This document shows positions 1 through 7,060 of a stretch of DNA of 37,284 nucleotides, piece by piece (positions within the stretch are counted from its first letter, which is position 1; each line of letters starts with the position of its first letter). The position numbers and the translations under genes are program-made. The notes under the pieces were generated by a model. The model had not been told where the DNA came from. It worked only from the letters and a program-made list of their open reading frames with translations, and did not search any database. The DNA comes from an uncultured Mailhella sp. (GTDB taxonomy: Bacteria; Desulfobacterota; Desulfovibrionia; Desulfovibrionales; Desulfovibrionaceae), in NCBI RefSeq assembly GCF_947631555.1, contig NZ_CANRLT010000018.1:1-37284 (forward strand). The letters are read 5' to 3'.

Positions 1-69
1 TCTCTGGCGTTGTTTCAGCGATTTCGCGTTAACGGCAAGATCGAAGAACTTTTATCATTATTAAAGTGA
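1..69 (+). CDS. 3' end of an unidentified gene (partial)
   Basis: Frame 1 is open from the window edge to a TGA at 67-69 and gives 22 residues ending in a Leu/Lys-rich helix (KIEELLSLLK). This looks like an ordinary protein C-terminus, but it is too short to assign. It is followed by 69 bp without a clear terminator before the next gene on the same strand. It could be a chance open frame. Confidence 0.4.
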   Translation, partial: SLALFQRFRVNGKIEELLSLLK

Positions 70-138
70 TACTCTCTCTCCGACAGCGTAGGTGGACGCC
101 GCTTTTCCCGCTTCCACGGCTCGGAAGGCGGCTTTCTC

Positions 139-1077
139 ATGAAGGGTGGCAGCTTTCTCGACTCCGAGGAAAAAGACGTCTACCCGGGGAAGCGGGAAGA
201 AGTGTCTATGTTTAAAAAGGAGGCTCCGTTCTCCCCGTACAGTACGCGTAAAATGGGTGCCAGACTCGTGCTTGCCTCGATCAATGTTCCCGGCGCCGCC
301 CGCTCGAACCGTATCCTTGAGGATGAAAAAAGTCTGAGCGGCGGCATAAGCACTGCTCAGGGGCCGGCACAGCCGGCGGAAGGAGCGCCCACGCTTTCAG
401 GGCAGGAGCAGCCCGGCCTCCAGACCGGAGAAGCCCGAACAAAACCGGGAAGAGAGCGCCTGGTCTCTCTGGATCCGAACGGCGATCCGCTTCAGGAACT
501 GGAAAAGATCTATGCGGCAACGGCTTCTCCGTTCATGAAGAGCAACCTCGATCAGCTTCGCGAACTGCTCAGGGGGCTGAATGCTTCGCTTGCCCGGGAA
601 AAAGACGAAAACCTTCTGGGGGCTCTGCGTGCGGCAGTGTATAAGGCGGATTCCCTGTCCAATATTGCCTTTCGCTGCTATCAGTTGACTGTTTGGCTCG
701 ACGATCTGAAAAAGAAGGTTAAACTCTCTGCCGAAAAGGAAAAATCTTACAAAGATCAGATTCTTGAATATTATAAAAACCTTGAAAGGTCTACGGATTT
801 TTATCGCCTCAGTGTAAAGGAAATCGCAGAATATCCCAAAAAGGACGTCTCCGACAAACTAGTCCAGCTGCGCAAGGAATACGCTGGCGAGAATCAGCTT
901 GATCAAAGATTCAAACGCAATTTGGACATTTTTTCTGAACATGTGGATTTCGTCAGAACACAGAGCATTGGAAGATTGACCAACAGAATGGTGTGGAGCA
1001 AGGTTATAAATGCTCAGGTAACGCGCTCTACTGTGTTTCAACTGGAAAAGGAAACCCACAAAAAGAAGGGGAAGTAG
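139..1077 (+). CDS. hypothetical helical protein
   Basis: This is a soluble protein of up to 312 residues with no family I recognise. Residues ~50-110 are Gly/Pro/Glu-rich and probably disordered. From ~residue 115 the sequence is charged and helical (repeated Lys/Glu/Leu stretches, e.g. DDLKKKVKLSAEKEKSYKD), suggesting a coiled coil. No signal peptide or membrane segment is visible. Two starts are possible. ATG 139 is preceded by GGAAGG with a 10-nt gap. ATG 208 (MFKKEAPF) is preceded by GGAAG with a gap of about 8 nt, and the shorter form may be the real one. The stop lies 3 bp before the DUF2569 gene, whose ribosome site sits inside this gene's end, so the two are cotranscribed. Confidence 0.6.
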   Translation: MKGGSFLDSEEKDVYPGKREEVSMFKKEAPFSPYSTRKMGARLVLASINVPGAARSNRILEDEKSLSGGISTAQGPAQPAEGAPTLSGQEQPGLQTGEARTKPGRERLVSLDPNGDPLQELEKIYAATASPFMKSNLDQLRELLRGLNASLAREKDENLLGALRAAVYKADSLSNIAFRCYQLTVWLDDLKKKVKLSAEKEKSYKDQILEYYKNLERSTDFYRLSVKEIAEYPKKDVSDKLVQLRKEYAGENQLDQRFKRNLDIFSEHVDFVRTQSIGRLTNRMVWSKVINAQVTRSTVFQLEKETHKKKGK

Positions 1078-1080
1078 AAC

Positions 1081-1566
1081 ATGCAGGATACAGATGACGA
1101 AAAACGCCCGCCGGTTCAGGGCATAGGCGGATGGCTGCTGTGCTATGTCGTGCTCTCCTCCCTGGCGCTGGTGGTCATGCTCGTGAGCAGCATTCAGGAT
1201 GTTCTGCTGATCATGAGTTCTCCGGAGCTGCTTCTGCCTGTCCTCTCGACGCTGTTCATCACCATCGTGTGGGGGCTGGTCTACGCCAGGGCACTGTATG
1301 AGCTGATCCGGTTGCGCAGGGGCGCTGTTTCCAGGATCCGTAAGGTCATTCTCCTCAGTCCGATAGTCAACGCCCTGCTTCCCTTCATCTTTTCCCTCGC
1401 CCTGTTCATGAAGATTCCCGGAGCCGGACTTGCGGCGATACTCGCCGCGGCCTACGATATGCCGAATGTTGCGAATATCGTCAGCTCCTTTCTCGTGGCC
1501 GGGATATGGTACTGGTACTTCAAAGTTTCGCTGCGGGTCCGGAACACCTGGCCCGAAGAAAGGTAA
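1081..1566 (+). CDS. DUF2569-family membrane protein
   Basis: A 161-residue integral membrane protein. The N-terminal GIGGWLLCY motif followed by a long hydrophobic segment is characteristic of DUF2569. Four membrane segments are visible (roughly residues 18-40, 52-75, 92-115 and 130-153), separated by Arg-rich cytoplasmic turns. The function of the family is unknown. It starts 3 bp after the preceding hypothetical gene, with GGGGAAG upstream of the ATG, and is probably the last gene of that transcript. A purine-only tract begins at its stop codon. Confidence 0.75.
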   Translation: MQDTDDEKRPPVQGIGGWLLCYVVLSSLALVVMLVSSIQDVLLIMSSPELLLPVLSTLFITIVWGLVYARALYELIRLRRGAVSRIRKVILLSPIVNALLPFIFSLALFMKIPGAGLAAILAAAYDMPNVANIVSSFLVAGIWYWYFKVSLRVRNTWPEER

Positions 1567-2011
1567 GGAAGGGTAAGGAAGGGAAGGAAGGGGAAGGAAA
1601 AGACCAGAGCTGACTTTCCGGCGTCCCCGGCACGGAATCCCGAAAATTATGTGAGAACAGGGTATGCGTCCGCATACCCTGTTCTCGTTAATCCTCTTCG
1701 CAGACGGTCGCCGGAGCGCTGAGCCGCTGAAGAAAGATTTCCGAAGCATGGTTCCATCACTCGCCGCCAGATGGAGGTTGCGGCTTGCCCCACCACACCT
1801 CTCCCTCTCCCCGTGGCGGAAGGCAGAGGGTACGGAAAAAGGGCTGTCTATGCTTTCCCTGAAAGGGTAGGTTTGCAGTCTCAAGGGAATGGTTGCTGGA
1901 GGAACCCGCGGGGGACACCCTCTTCCAACTTTCCCTTTTTCCGTGCAGGGTCACAAACGGCACAGAAGCGGCGAGGGGAAGCTTTTTATGGATGATTATC
2001 TAAGGATGGCA
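1567..2011. other. intergenic region between converging genes
   Basis: This 445-bp region lies between the DUF2569 gene (plus) and the lipoprotein gene (minus), which face each other. It begins with a purine-only stretch of AAGG/GGAAGG units (about 1560-1602), followed by a long perfect inverted repeat at 1653-1686. The remainder (about 1745-1990) has short open frames on both strands but no domain or convincing start, and I see no gene in it. Confidence 0.6.
1653..1686. terminator. perfect 16-bp inverted repeat, possible bidirectional terminator
   Basis: The arm GAGAACAGGGTATGCG is followed by TC and then its exact reverse complement. RNA from either strand would form a very stable hairpin. 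The flanking T-runs are weak (GTTAATCC on plus; a TAATTTT stretch on minus), so this is an atypical terminator. Its place between convergent genes fits transcript termination for both sides. It could also be one copy of a dispersed repeat. Confidence 0.5.
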
Positions 2012-2608
2012 CTACTTGCCTTGCGCTGGTCTTTTGCGCCACCAGGCGGAGAGATCTGTGAAGTATTGCAGGAAAAGGCTGTCCAGCGCCGTTTTGGTGG
2101 ACTGCTGGATGGCGTTCTTCATGGCAAAAGTTTTCCCCCAGTACATTTTGCCGCGCTGAGGTCTGCCTTCGGCATGGTATTCCTTCACTATTTTTGTTTT
2201 GCCGTTTAAAATCGTCTCTATCCTCATATTAATATACGCCCTGCAATTTTTAAATTCATAGGCAACGTCATCTATCATAATTTTGTTTCTTTCAAAGTCA
2301 TTTCTGTGTAATTTGATAAAGATATTTTGAAAGTCTTCCGATTTGAAAGTTTCCGAAAGAATGGTATACATATTTATATCCCATAGATTAAAAATCCCTC
2401 CCATGAAAGAGTATATTCTGTCTTCCTCCTGATATACTTTTGGAGAAAATCCATATCCGAAGACGGCTGCGATGTGCGGGTATACTACTTGAGAATGATT
2501 GTTTTCCAGATATTGATAATAGTCGGAATCAACGCGGGTTGTGCAGCCTTCCGTGAGGCCAATGGCCAGAAGGCAGAGAAGGCACAGGGCGAAAAGGCGG
2601 TGTTTCAT
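2012..2608 (-). CDS. putative lipoprotein, last gene of the aryl polyene operon region
   Basis: A 198-residue protein with a lipoprotein-type signal: Met-Lys-His-Arg, a Leu-rich core, then LTEGC with Cys22 as the likely lipidated residue (Glu in the box is unusual). The mature part is rich in Tyr, Asn and Ile. I do not recognise a family; many small envelope lipoproteins share this layout. The start ATG has GGAG 7 nt upstream. It lies 91 bp after the AMP-ligase gene on the same strand, so it may be cotranscribed, but unlike genes inside the cluster it does not overlap its neighbour. Its central part (about 2200-2500) is clearly AT-richer than the adjacent genes, which suggests separate acquisition. 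Confidence 0.65.
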   Translation of the reverse strand: MKHRLFALCLLCLLAIGLTEGCTTRVDSDYYQYLENNHSQVVYPHIAAVFGYGFSPKVYQEEDRIYSFMGGIFNLWDINMYTILSETFKSEDFQNIFIKLHRNDFERNKIMIDDVAYEFKNCRAYINMRIETILNGKTKIVKEYHAEGRPQRGKMYWGKTFAMKNAIQQSTKTALDSLFLQYFTDLSAWWRKRPAQGK

Positions 2609-2699
2609 GCACAGTCTCCGTTCTGCAGTGCTTTGAGCCTATCCTGGAAGCGGCTTTTTGTAAACAAGGAGCGGGAACAGAGCCGGAAACGCCTCAGAC

Positions 2700-3899
2700 T
2701 CAGGGCTGCCAGTCGCACAGCTTGCCCATGGCGTTTCGGGGAAGCTCCGTGCCGAAGCTGAGTTGCACAGGGCGTTCTTCCGGGGGCAGAGTTTGCAGAA
2801 AGTCCCTGAGTTCCTTGCGCAGAGCGGCTTCCTCAACGCCTTTTTCCATGACGATAAACGCCTTGAGCCGGCTGTCTTCCCCGTGCTTTGTCAGGCGCAC
2901 GGCACAAGCCGCGACGCCGGGGAGCAGTCGCAGACGCCGCTCGACGAGAGCCGGATAGACATTGACGCCCCCCACCTGAACCGCGTGGTCTTTGCGCCCT
3001 TCCGGATGGAATTCACGGGCGTTCTCCCAGCGCAGTACGTCCATGAGCGGACAGACGGCGAGGCTGCCATCGGGCAGAGTGCGCAAAAGTTCCTGGCCTT
3101 CCGTGCCCCGCCTGAAATAGGGCAGGAGCCGGTAGGGATCGCCTGGGTGATGGCGTATTCCTATTACGCCGGTTTCAGAGGAGCCGAAAATATCCAGCAG
3201 GGCGTAGCCGCGCCTTTCCAGAGCGGACAAGGTTTCAGGGCGCACGGGGGCTGAGGCGCTGAGCAGTGTGACGTTTGGGGGTGCGGGTTCGGCATGGCCC
3301 CTGGCGACGGCGTCCCAGAGAAGCGGAACCCCCACGACAGCCTGATCCTTCCGGATTTTGGAGACGACCAGCGAGGAGAGCGGCAGGGTGCGCTCAACGG
3401 GAACGCCGCAGAGGAGAGGAAGGTACAGGCCGAACGTAAAACCGTAGAGATGGTGCGGCGGTACGGTGGACAAGAAGGCTTTTTTCCCTGCGAGCATGTC
3501 CTTGAGGCAGAGCGCTTCCTGCTGGAGATCCGCTTCGCTGTGGACACAGAGGCGGGGTATGCCGGTAGAGCCCGAGGTGGAGAAGGCGATGTTTCGCGGG
3601 CCATGGCGCCAGAGTGTGCAGAGCTGTTCCGCCCTTTCCCGCATGGGAAGATCCGGGTGAAGGCCGAGAATGCCGTCCATTTCGGGAGTTTCGCTCAGCA
3701 TGAACATGGTCACAAGGTCGTGCGCCGCAGCCTTCCAGACATCGGGACTGCAAAGCTCGAAGCAGCGTTTTTCCCCGAAGGCGGCGCGTTCCCTGTGAGG
3801 GACGGGAAAGGGATTTCCGCTCCGGCTGTGGTGCAGCAACAAGGACTGCATGAGGTCGAGGAAAGCGGGAGCGTCAAGAGAGGGCAACGGAGAGGTCAT
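2700..3899 (-). CDS. AMP-dependent acyl/aryl ligase of the aryl polyene cluster (ApeH-like)
   Basis: A 399-residue ANL-superfamily adenylating enzyme. It would activate a carboxylic acid (in APE pathways an aromatic starter such as 4-hydroxybenzoate) with ATP and load it onto an acyl carrier protein. Visible motifs: the P-loop-like FSTSGSTGIPR near residue 110, FGSSETG in the middle, and PRNAMGKL at the extreme C-terminus, which supplies the catalytic Lys. It is shorter than typical acyl-CoA ligases (500-550 aa), as compact APE ligases are. The start at MTSPLPSL is chosen because its ATG overlaps the TGA of the upstream ketosynthase-like gene (ATGA). The frame stays open further upstream but only as a shadow. 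The exact substrate is not readable from sequence. Confidence 0.85.
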   Translation of the reverse strand: MTSPLPSLDAPAFLDLMQSLLLHHSRSGNPFPVPHRERAAFGEKRCFELCSPDVWKAAAHDLVTMFMLSETPEMDGILGLHPDLPMRERAEQLCTLWRHGPRNIAFSTSGSTGIPRLCVHSEADLQQEALCLKDMLAGKKAFLSTVPPHHLYGFTFGLYLPLLCGVPVERTLPLSSLVVSKIRKDQAVVGVPLLWDAVARGHAEPAPPNVTLLSASAPVRPETLSALERRGYALLDIFGSSETGVIGIRHHPGDPYRLLPYFRRGTEGQELLRTLPDGSLAVCPLMDVLRWENAREFHPEGRKDHAVQVGGVNVYPALVERRLRLLPGVAACAVRLTKHGEDSRLKAFIVMEKGVEEAALRKELRDFLQTLPPEERPVQLSFGTELPRNAMGKLCDWQP

Positions 3900-4735
3900 G
3901 AGAGTTTTTCCAGCCGGATGAGGGCCGAACGGCGGACACGGGTGGACTTCTGAGAGATGTCCGCTGAGACGGCATCCCGCTTCAGGTGTGCCAGTGCAAG
4001 TGCGCAGCCGAAGGCTTGCGCCAGGGCGGAATTTTGCGGCACACCCGGGGAAAGAGGGAGCGTTCCGGAGGGGCCATGAACGAGGACGAGTGAAGACGGG
4101 TTTTGCACATCCCACTGCACTTCGGCCCGTATGCCCTGACTGCGGCGTTCGAGACAGACGAAAAAGCTGCCGGAAGCCATGGGCAGAGCGGGGAAGACTT
4201 CGTGCAGGCGGGGATCGGCTTCATCGAGGGCGCCCACCAGCACACTGTCGCAGCGGGCGCTGTTCAGGAGGCTGAGTCCGATTTCCAGCGCTCCGGCAAA
4301 GGACAGCTCCTGATCGTTGACGGTGAACGCCGGGCCTGTGGTATGGAGCAGCAGACTGAGCAGTCCGGCGGCCATGTTGCTGACCGCGTGGGAAAAGGCC
4401 AGCGGCGAGGAAAGGCGGGGTCCGTCGTTCAGGATGGAATCCATGAAGTCGAAGGACGTCTTCTGGCAGCCGAAGAAGGAGCCGACGACGATCCCCGTGT
4501 TTTCGGGGCAGGGGAAACGCTTCGCTTCAGAGAGTGCCGAAACTGCGGCGTAAAGGCCGGTGCGCGCGTAGAGGGGAACCCGGCGCAGGCTGCCCTTGGG
4601 AAAATGAGCGGACAGCGCCTCATCGAGACTGGCCGGAGAGACCAGGCCGTGTTCTGCCAGAAGCGTGTCCTTTTCATCCGCAGCATGAAAAAAACCGCTT
4701 CCGGTAATGACGGGGAACAGGGAACGATCAGTCAT
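3896..4735 (-). CDS. ketosynthase-like chain-length-factor subunit without active-site Cys
   Basis: A 279-residue protein corresponding to the N-terminal half of a beta-ketoacyl synthase (PF13723-type, 'chain length factor' of APE clusters). Segments such as NTGIVVGSFFGCQKTSFDF and the Ala/Gly-rich helix after the nucleophile site follow the thiolase fold. The catalytic cysteine is missing: where the neighbour has NACTSG, this protein has NDQELSFAG, placing Gln/Glu there as in chain length factors. It should form a heterodimer with the ketosynthase encoded directly upstream, matching the ApeO:ApeC arrangement known for other aryl polyene systems. The start at MTDRSLFP overlaps the ketosynthase stop by 8 bp, and its stop overlaps the ligase start by 4 bp, so expression is tightly coupled. 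Confidence 0.8.
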   Translation of the reverse strand: MTDRSLFPVITGSGFFHAADEKDTLLAEHGLVSPASLDEALSAHFPKGSLRRVPLYARTGLYAAVSALSEAKRFPCPENTGIVVGSFFGCQKTSFDFMDSILNDGPRLSSPLAFSHAVSNMAAGLLSLLLHTTGPAFTVNDQELSFAGALEIGLSLLNSARCDSVLVGALDEADPRLHEVFPALPMASGSFFVCLERRSQGIRAEVQWDVQNPSSLVLVHGPSGTLPLSPGVPQNSALAQAFGCALALAHLKRDAVSADISQKSTRVRRSALIRLEKLS

Positions 4736-5912
4736 GGAAACTCCCTGCGGCCAGCGCCAGCGCGGCGTTGCTTCCCCCAAAGCCCAGCGACGTGGAGAGC
4801 GCCAGGCGTTTTGTGATGGCGAGAGCGCTGCCAGGAGGGGAGACGCCGATTTCCGGATCCTGTTCGGTGAAGCCCAGGCTGGCCGGAACGCAGGCCCGGG
4901 TAAGAGCTGTCAGGGTGAACACGGCTTCCAGCGCTCCTGCGGCGCCGAGGGTGTGACCGGTAAGAGGCTTGCTGGCCCAGAGAGGAACGCCCGGCAGGAG
5001 GCGTGCGAGGGTTTTGCCTTCGATCTGGTCGTTTTCCCTTGTGCCCGTGCCGTGAACGTTGACGAAGGCCAGATCCGCAGCCTGTGCGCCGGCCTGCGCC
5101 AGAGCGTCATCGAGGGCCTTCTCAAGTCCGGCTCCTTCAGGATGGGGCGCAGTAAAATGATAGGCGTCGCTGTGCGCGCCGTAGCCCAGGACGTAGCCCA
5201 GGATCGCGGCGCCGCGGCGTTCGGCGTTCTTTGCGGATTCGAGGCAGAGAAAGGCGGCACCCTCTCCGAGATTGAGCCCCTTGCGGTGGGCGTCAAAGGG
5301 GCGGCAGGGAGCGTCGTCGTACACCATAAGCCGGGCGAAGCCTGTATGCGGAACCAGACTGAGCGCGTCCATGCCGCCGCAGAGAACGGCATCTGCCCGT
5401 GCGCTGCGTATGAGATCCGCGCCCATGCCAATGGCGTCGGCTCCGGACGTGCAGGCGTTGGAGATCGTCAGCGGGGGGCCGTGCGCGTGGAAGGTTTCGC
5501 CCAGAACCAGCGCCGGGTTGCAGGCGAGATAGTCGGCGCAGTCTTCGCTGCAGTGGTCAGCGGTGTGCCGGTTGCGGTAGCCTTCCAGAAAATGCAGCGC
5601 CGTGCCGGAGGTGGTGCCTGCGATGACGGCCATGGTACGGGTATCTGTCCACTGCGCCTGCGTCATGGCCTCCCTGGCCGCGAGCAGTCCCAGGCGCAGC
5701 GTGTCGGCGGCGCTGCCCTTGCGTCCTTCCTGCTGCCATACGGCATCCGGCACACGGTAGAAAGGGAAAGGAAGCGCGGAGGCGGAGAGCGCCGCGGCGG
5801 GGGAGAGCAAGCGCTCCTGCCCGTAGAGACCGCGCTCGATGTCCGCAACGTTCATTCCCAGAGCGCAGACTGCGCCCATGCCGGTGATGGCGACAGGTTC
5901 TTCCTTAGGCAT
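4728..5912 (-). CDS. beta-ketoacyl-ACP synthase (FabF-like, ApeO-type)
   Basis: A 394-residue condensing enzyme that would extend the polyene by decarboxylative addition of malonyl-ACP. The N-terminus VAITGMGAVCALG is typical of FabF. The triad is complete: Cys in NACTSGADA, His in NVHGTGTRENDQ, and His in KPLTGHTLGAAG. The C-terminus ends in the usual SLGFGGSNAAL loop. The start at MPKEEPVAITG overlaps the stop of the upstream ACP gene by 8 bp. The next gene encodes a cysteine-less partner, so the active form is probably a heterodimer. Confidence 0.9.
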   Translation of the reverse strand: MPKEEPVAITGMGAVCALGMNVADIERGLYGQERLLSPAAALSASALPFPFYRVPDAVWQQEGRKGSAADTLRLGLLAAREAMTQAQWTDTRTMAVIAGTTSGTALHFLEGYRNRHTADHCSEDCADYLACNPALVLGETFHAHGPPLTISNACTSGADAIGMGADLIRSARADAVLCGGMDALSLVPHTGFARLMVYDDAPCRPFDAHRKGLNLGEGAAFLCLESAKNAERRGAAILGYVLGYGAHSDAYHFTAPHPEGAGLEKALDDALAQAGAQAADLAFVNVHGTGTRENDQIEGKTLARLLPGVPLWASKPLTGHTLGAAGALEAVFTLTALTRACVPASLGFTEQDPEIGVSPPGSALAITKRLALSTSLGFGGSNAALALAAGSFHD

Positions 5913-6177
5913 GGTCTTTCTTCTGGGAGAGGATAAAATCCGCCAGGGAAGAGAGTGTTTTAAAAATTTCCCGTGCGGCATCGGCATCATGGATAACGAC
6001 GCCGTACCGCTTTTCCAGAACAACCACCAGTTCCACAGCGTCCAGGGAATCAAGCCCCAGTCCGTCCTTCTCGAAGAGCGGAGTATCCGCCTGAATATCG
6101 CTTTCCGTCAGGTCTTCAAGCGGAAGCGCGGCAAGAATGCTTTGTTTCAGATCGTTTATGAGTTCAGTCTTGTCCAT
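5905..6177 (-). CDS. acyl carrier protein 2 of the aryl polyene cluster
   Basis: A 90-residue ACP. The motif GLDSLDAVEL contains the Ser that receives 4'-phosphopantetheine. Acidic helices and the length are normal for a discrete type II ACP. It would carry starter or growing polyene intermediates to the ketosynthase encoded immediately downstream. The start MDKTELIND is preferred over upstream starts because the family begins there; it overlaps the acyltransferase stop by 14 bp. The second ACP gene (14546-14800) is near the start of the operon. APE clusters usually have two ACPs with different roles. Confidence 0.92.
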   Translation of the reverse strand: MDKTELINDLKQSILAALPLEDLTESDIQADTPLFEKDGLGLDSLDAVELVVVLEKRYGVVIHDADAAREIFKTLSSLADFILSQKKDHA

Positions 6178-7060
6178 GCACAGGCTCCCACATGTCATAA
6201 AAGTTGAAGAAATGGAAAGGATAGCGCTCCGTAAGCTCTTCCACCTGCGCAAGGAACGCCTGCGCCAGAGTACGAAGCCCTTCGCGGTCGCGGCGTATGC
6301 CTTTGGGCACTCGCGTCAGCGTTCCCGCAAGGCCGCGGATTTCTCCCTTGCACCGTATGCTGAAGGTGTGGACGAGAGGCGCGCCGGTGAGTGAAGCGAG
6401 GATATACGGCGCGGCAGGGAGCCGGATGGGGGCACCCAGAAAATCGGCAGTGACATATTCCTTGTCCTGGGGCGTCATGCGGTCGCCCATCATGCAGACG
6501 ATACCGTTGTTTCTGAGGATGCCGCAGACCTTGATGACGGAGGCCATGCCATCGCGGCTGTTGATGACGCTCACCTCGTGCTTTTTTCCGCCGGATTCGA
6601 AATAGTGTCTGTCCACATCTTCCCTGTCCACAAACTGAAGCAGGGCTATGGGGCGGCCAAGGACTTCGAGTCCCATCAGCCCGAGCTGCCAGCTCCCGAA
6701 ATGCGCGCTGACCAGCAGACAGCCGTGCCCTTCGGCAAGGGCGGTTCGCAGCGAGGCGAGCGTGTCAGGGTTCTGCCGGATGGCGATGGAGCCGCCGCAG
6801 CCTGCGATCATGCGATCCAGAAGTACGTCGGCAAAATTTTTATAGGCGGCAGCGGTTCGGAACAGATCCTGCCGGGAAGAACTTGAGGCGAAGCGATGAC
6901 GGAGATAGGGGCGGTAGCGTTTTCGGATGTCGGGGCGAAGCGCGTAGTAGAAGGACACCGGATAGAGCAGAAGGCGTGCGGCCGAGGAGAGGTGCAGGCG
7001 CACGAGGCCGCGGAAAAAGGCGTGTTGGAGGGAGGAGCCTAGACTTTTGCTGGACCACAT
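6164..7060 (-). CDS. LpxL/HtrB-type lysophospholipid acyltransferase
   Basis: A 298-residue membrane-associated acyltransferase of the lipid A lauroyl-transferase superfamily. It would attach an acyl chain, in APE clusters probably involving the lipid anchor or the polyene itself, at the inner membrane. The family block SAHFGSWQLG (near residue 118) gives His with Gln at the place where LpxL enzymes carry the acidic HX4E/D residue. The second block CMMGDRM is intact. In many APE clusters this domain is fused to a GT2 domain; here it is a separate gene overlapping the glycosyltransferase by 22 bp. The Gln substitution leaves activity uncertain. Confidence 0.82.
   Translation of the reverse strand: MWSSKSLGSSLQHAFFRGLVRLHLSSAARLLLYPVSFYYALRPDIRKRYRPYLRHRFASSSSRQDLFRTAAAYKNFADVLLDRMIAGCGGSIAIRQNPDTLASLRTALAEGHGCLLVSAHFGSWQLGLMGLEVLGRPIALLQFVDREDVDRHYFESGGKKHEVSVINSRDGMASVIKVCGILRNNGIVCMMGDRMTPQDKEYVTADFLGAPIRLPAAPYILASLTGAPLVHTFSIRCKGEIRGLAGTLTRVPKGIRRDREGLRTLAQAFLAQVEELTERYPFHFFNFYDMWEPVHGQD

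Noticed and set aside
859..1884. Minus-strand open frame opposite the left-hand hypothetical and DUF2569 genes
   Set aside because: Pro/Arg/His-rich with no hydrophobic core; the plus-strand DUF2569 protein is clearly real.
4707..5936. Plus-strand open frame opposite the ketosynthase
   Set aside because: Antisense of a gene with complete catalytic motifs; no plausible protein features.
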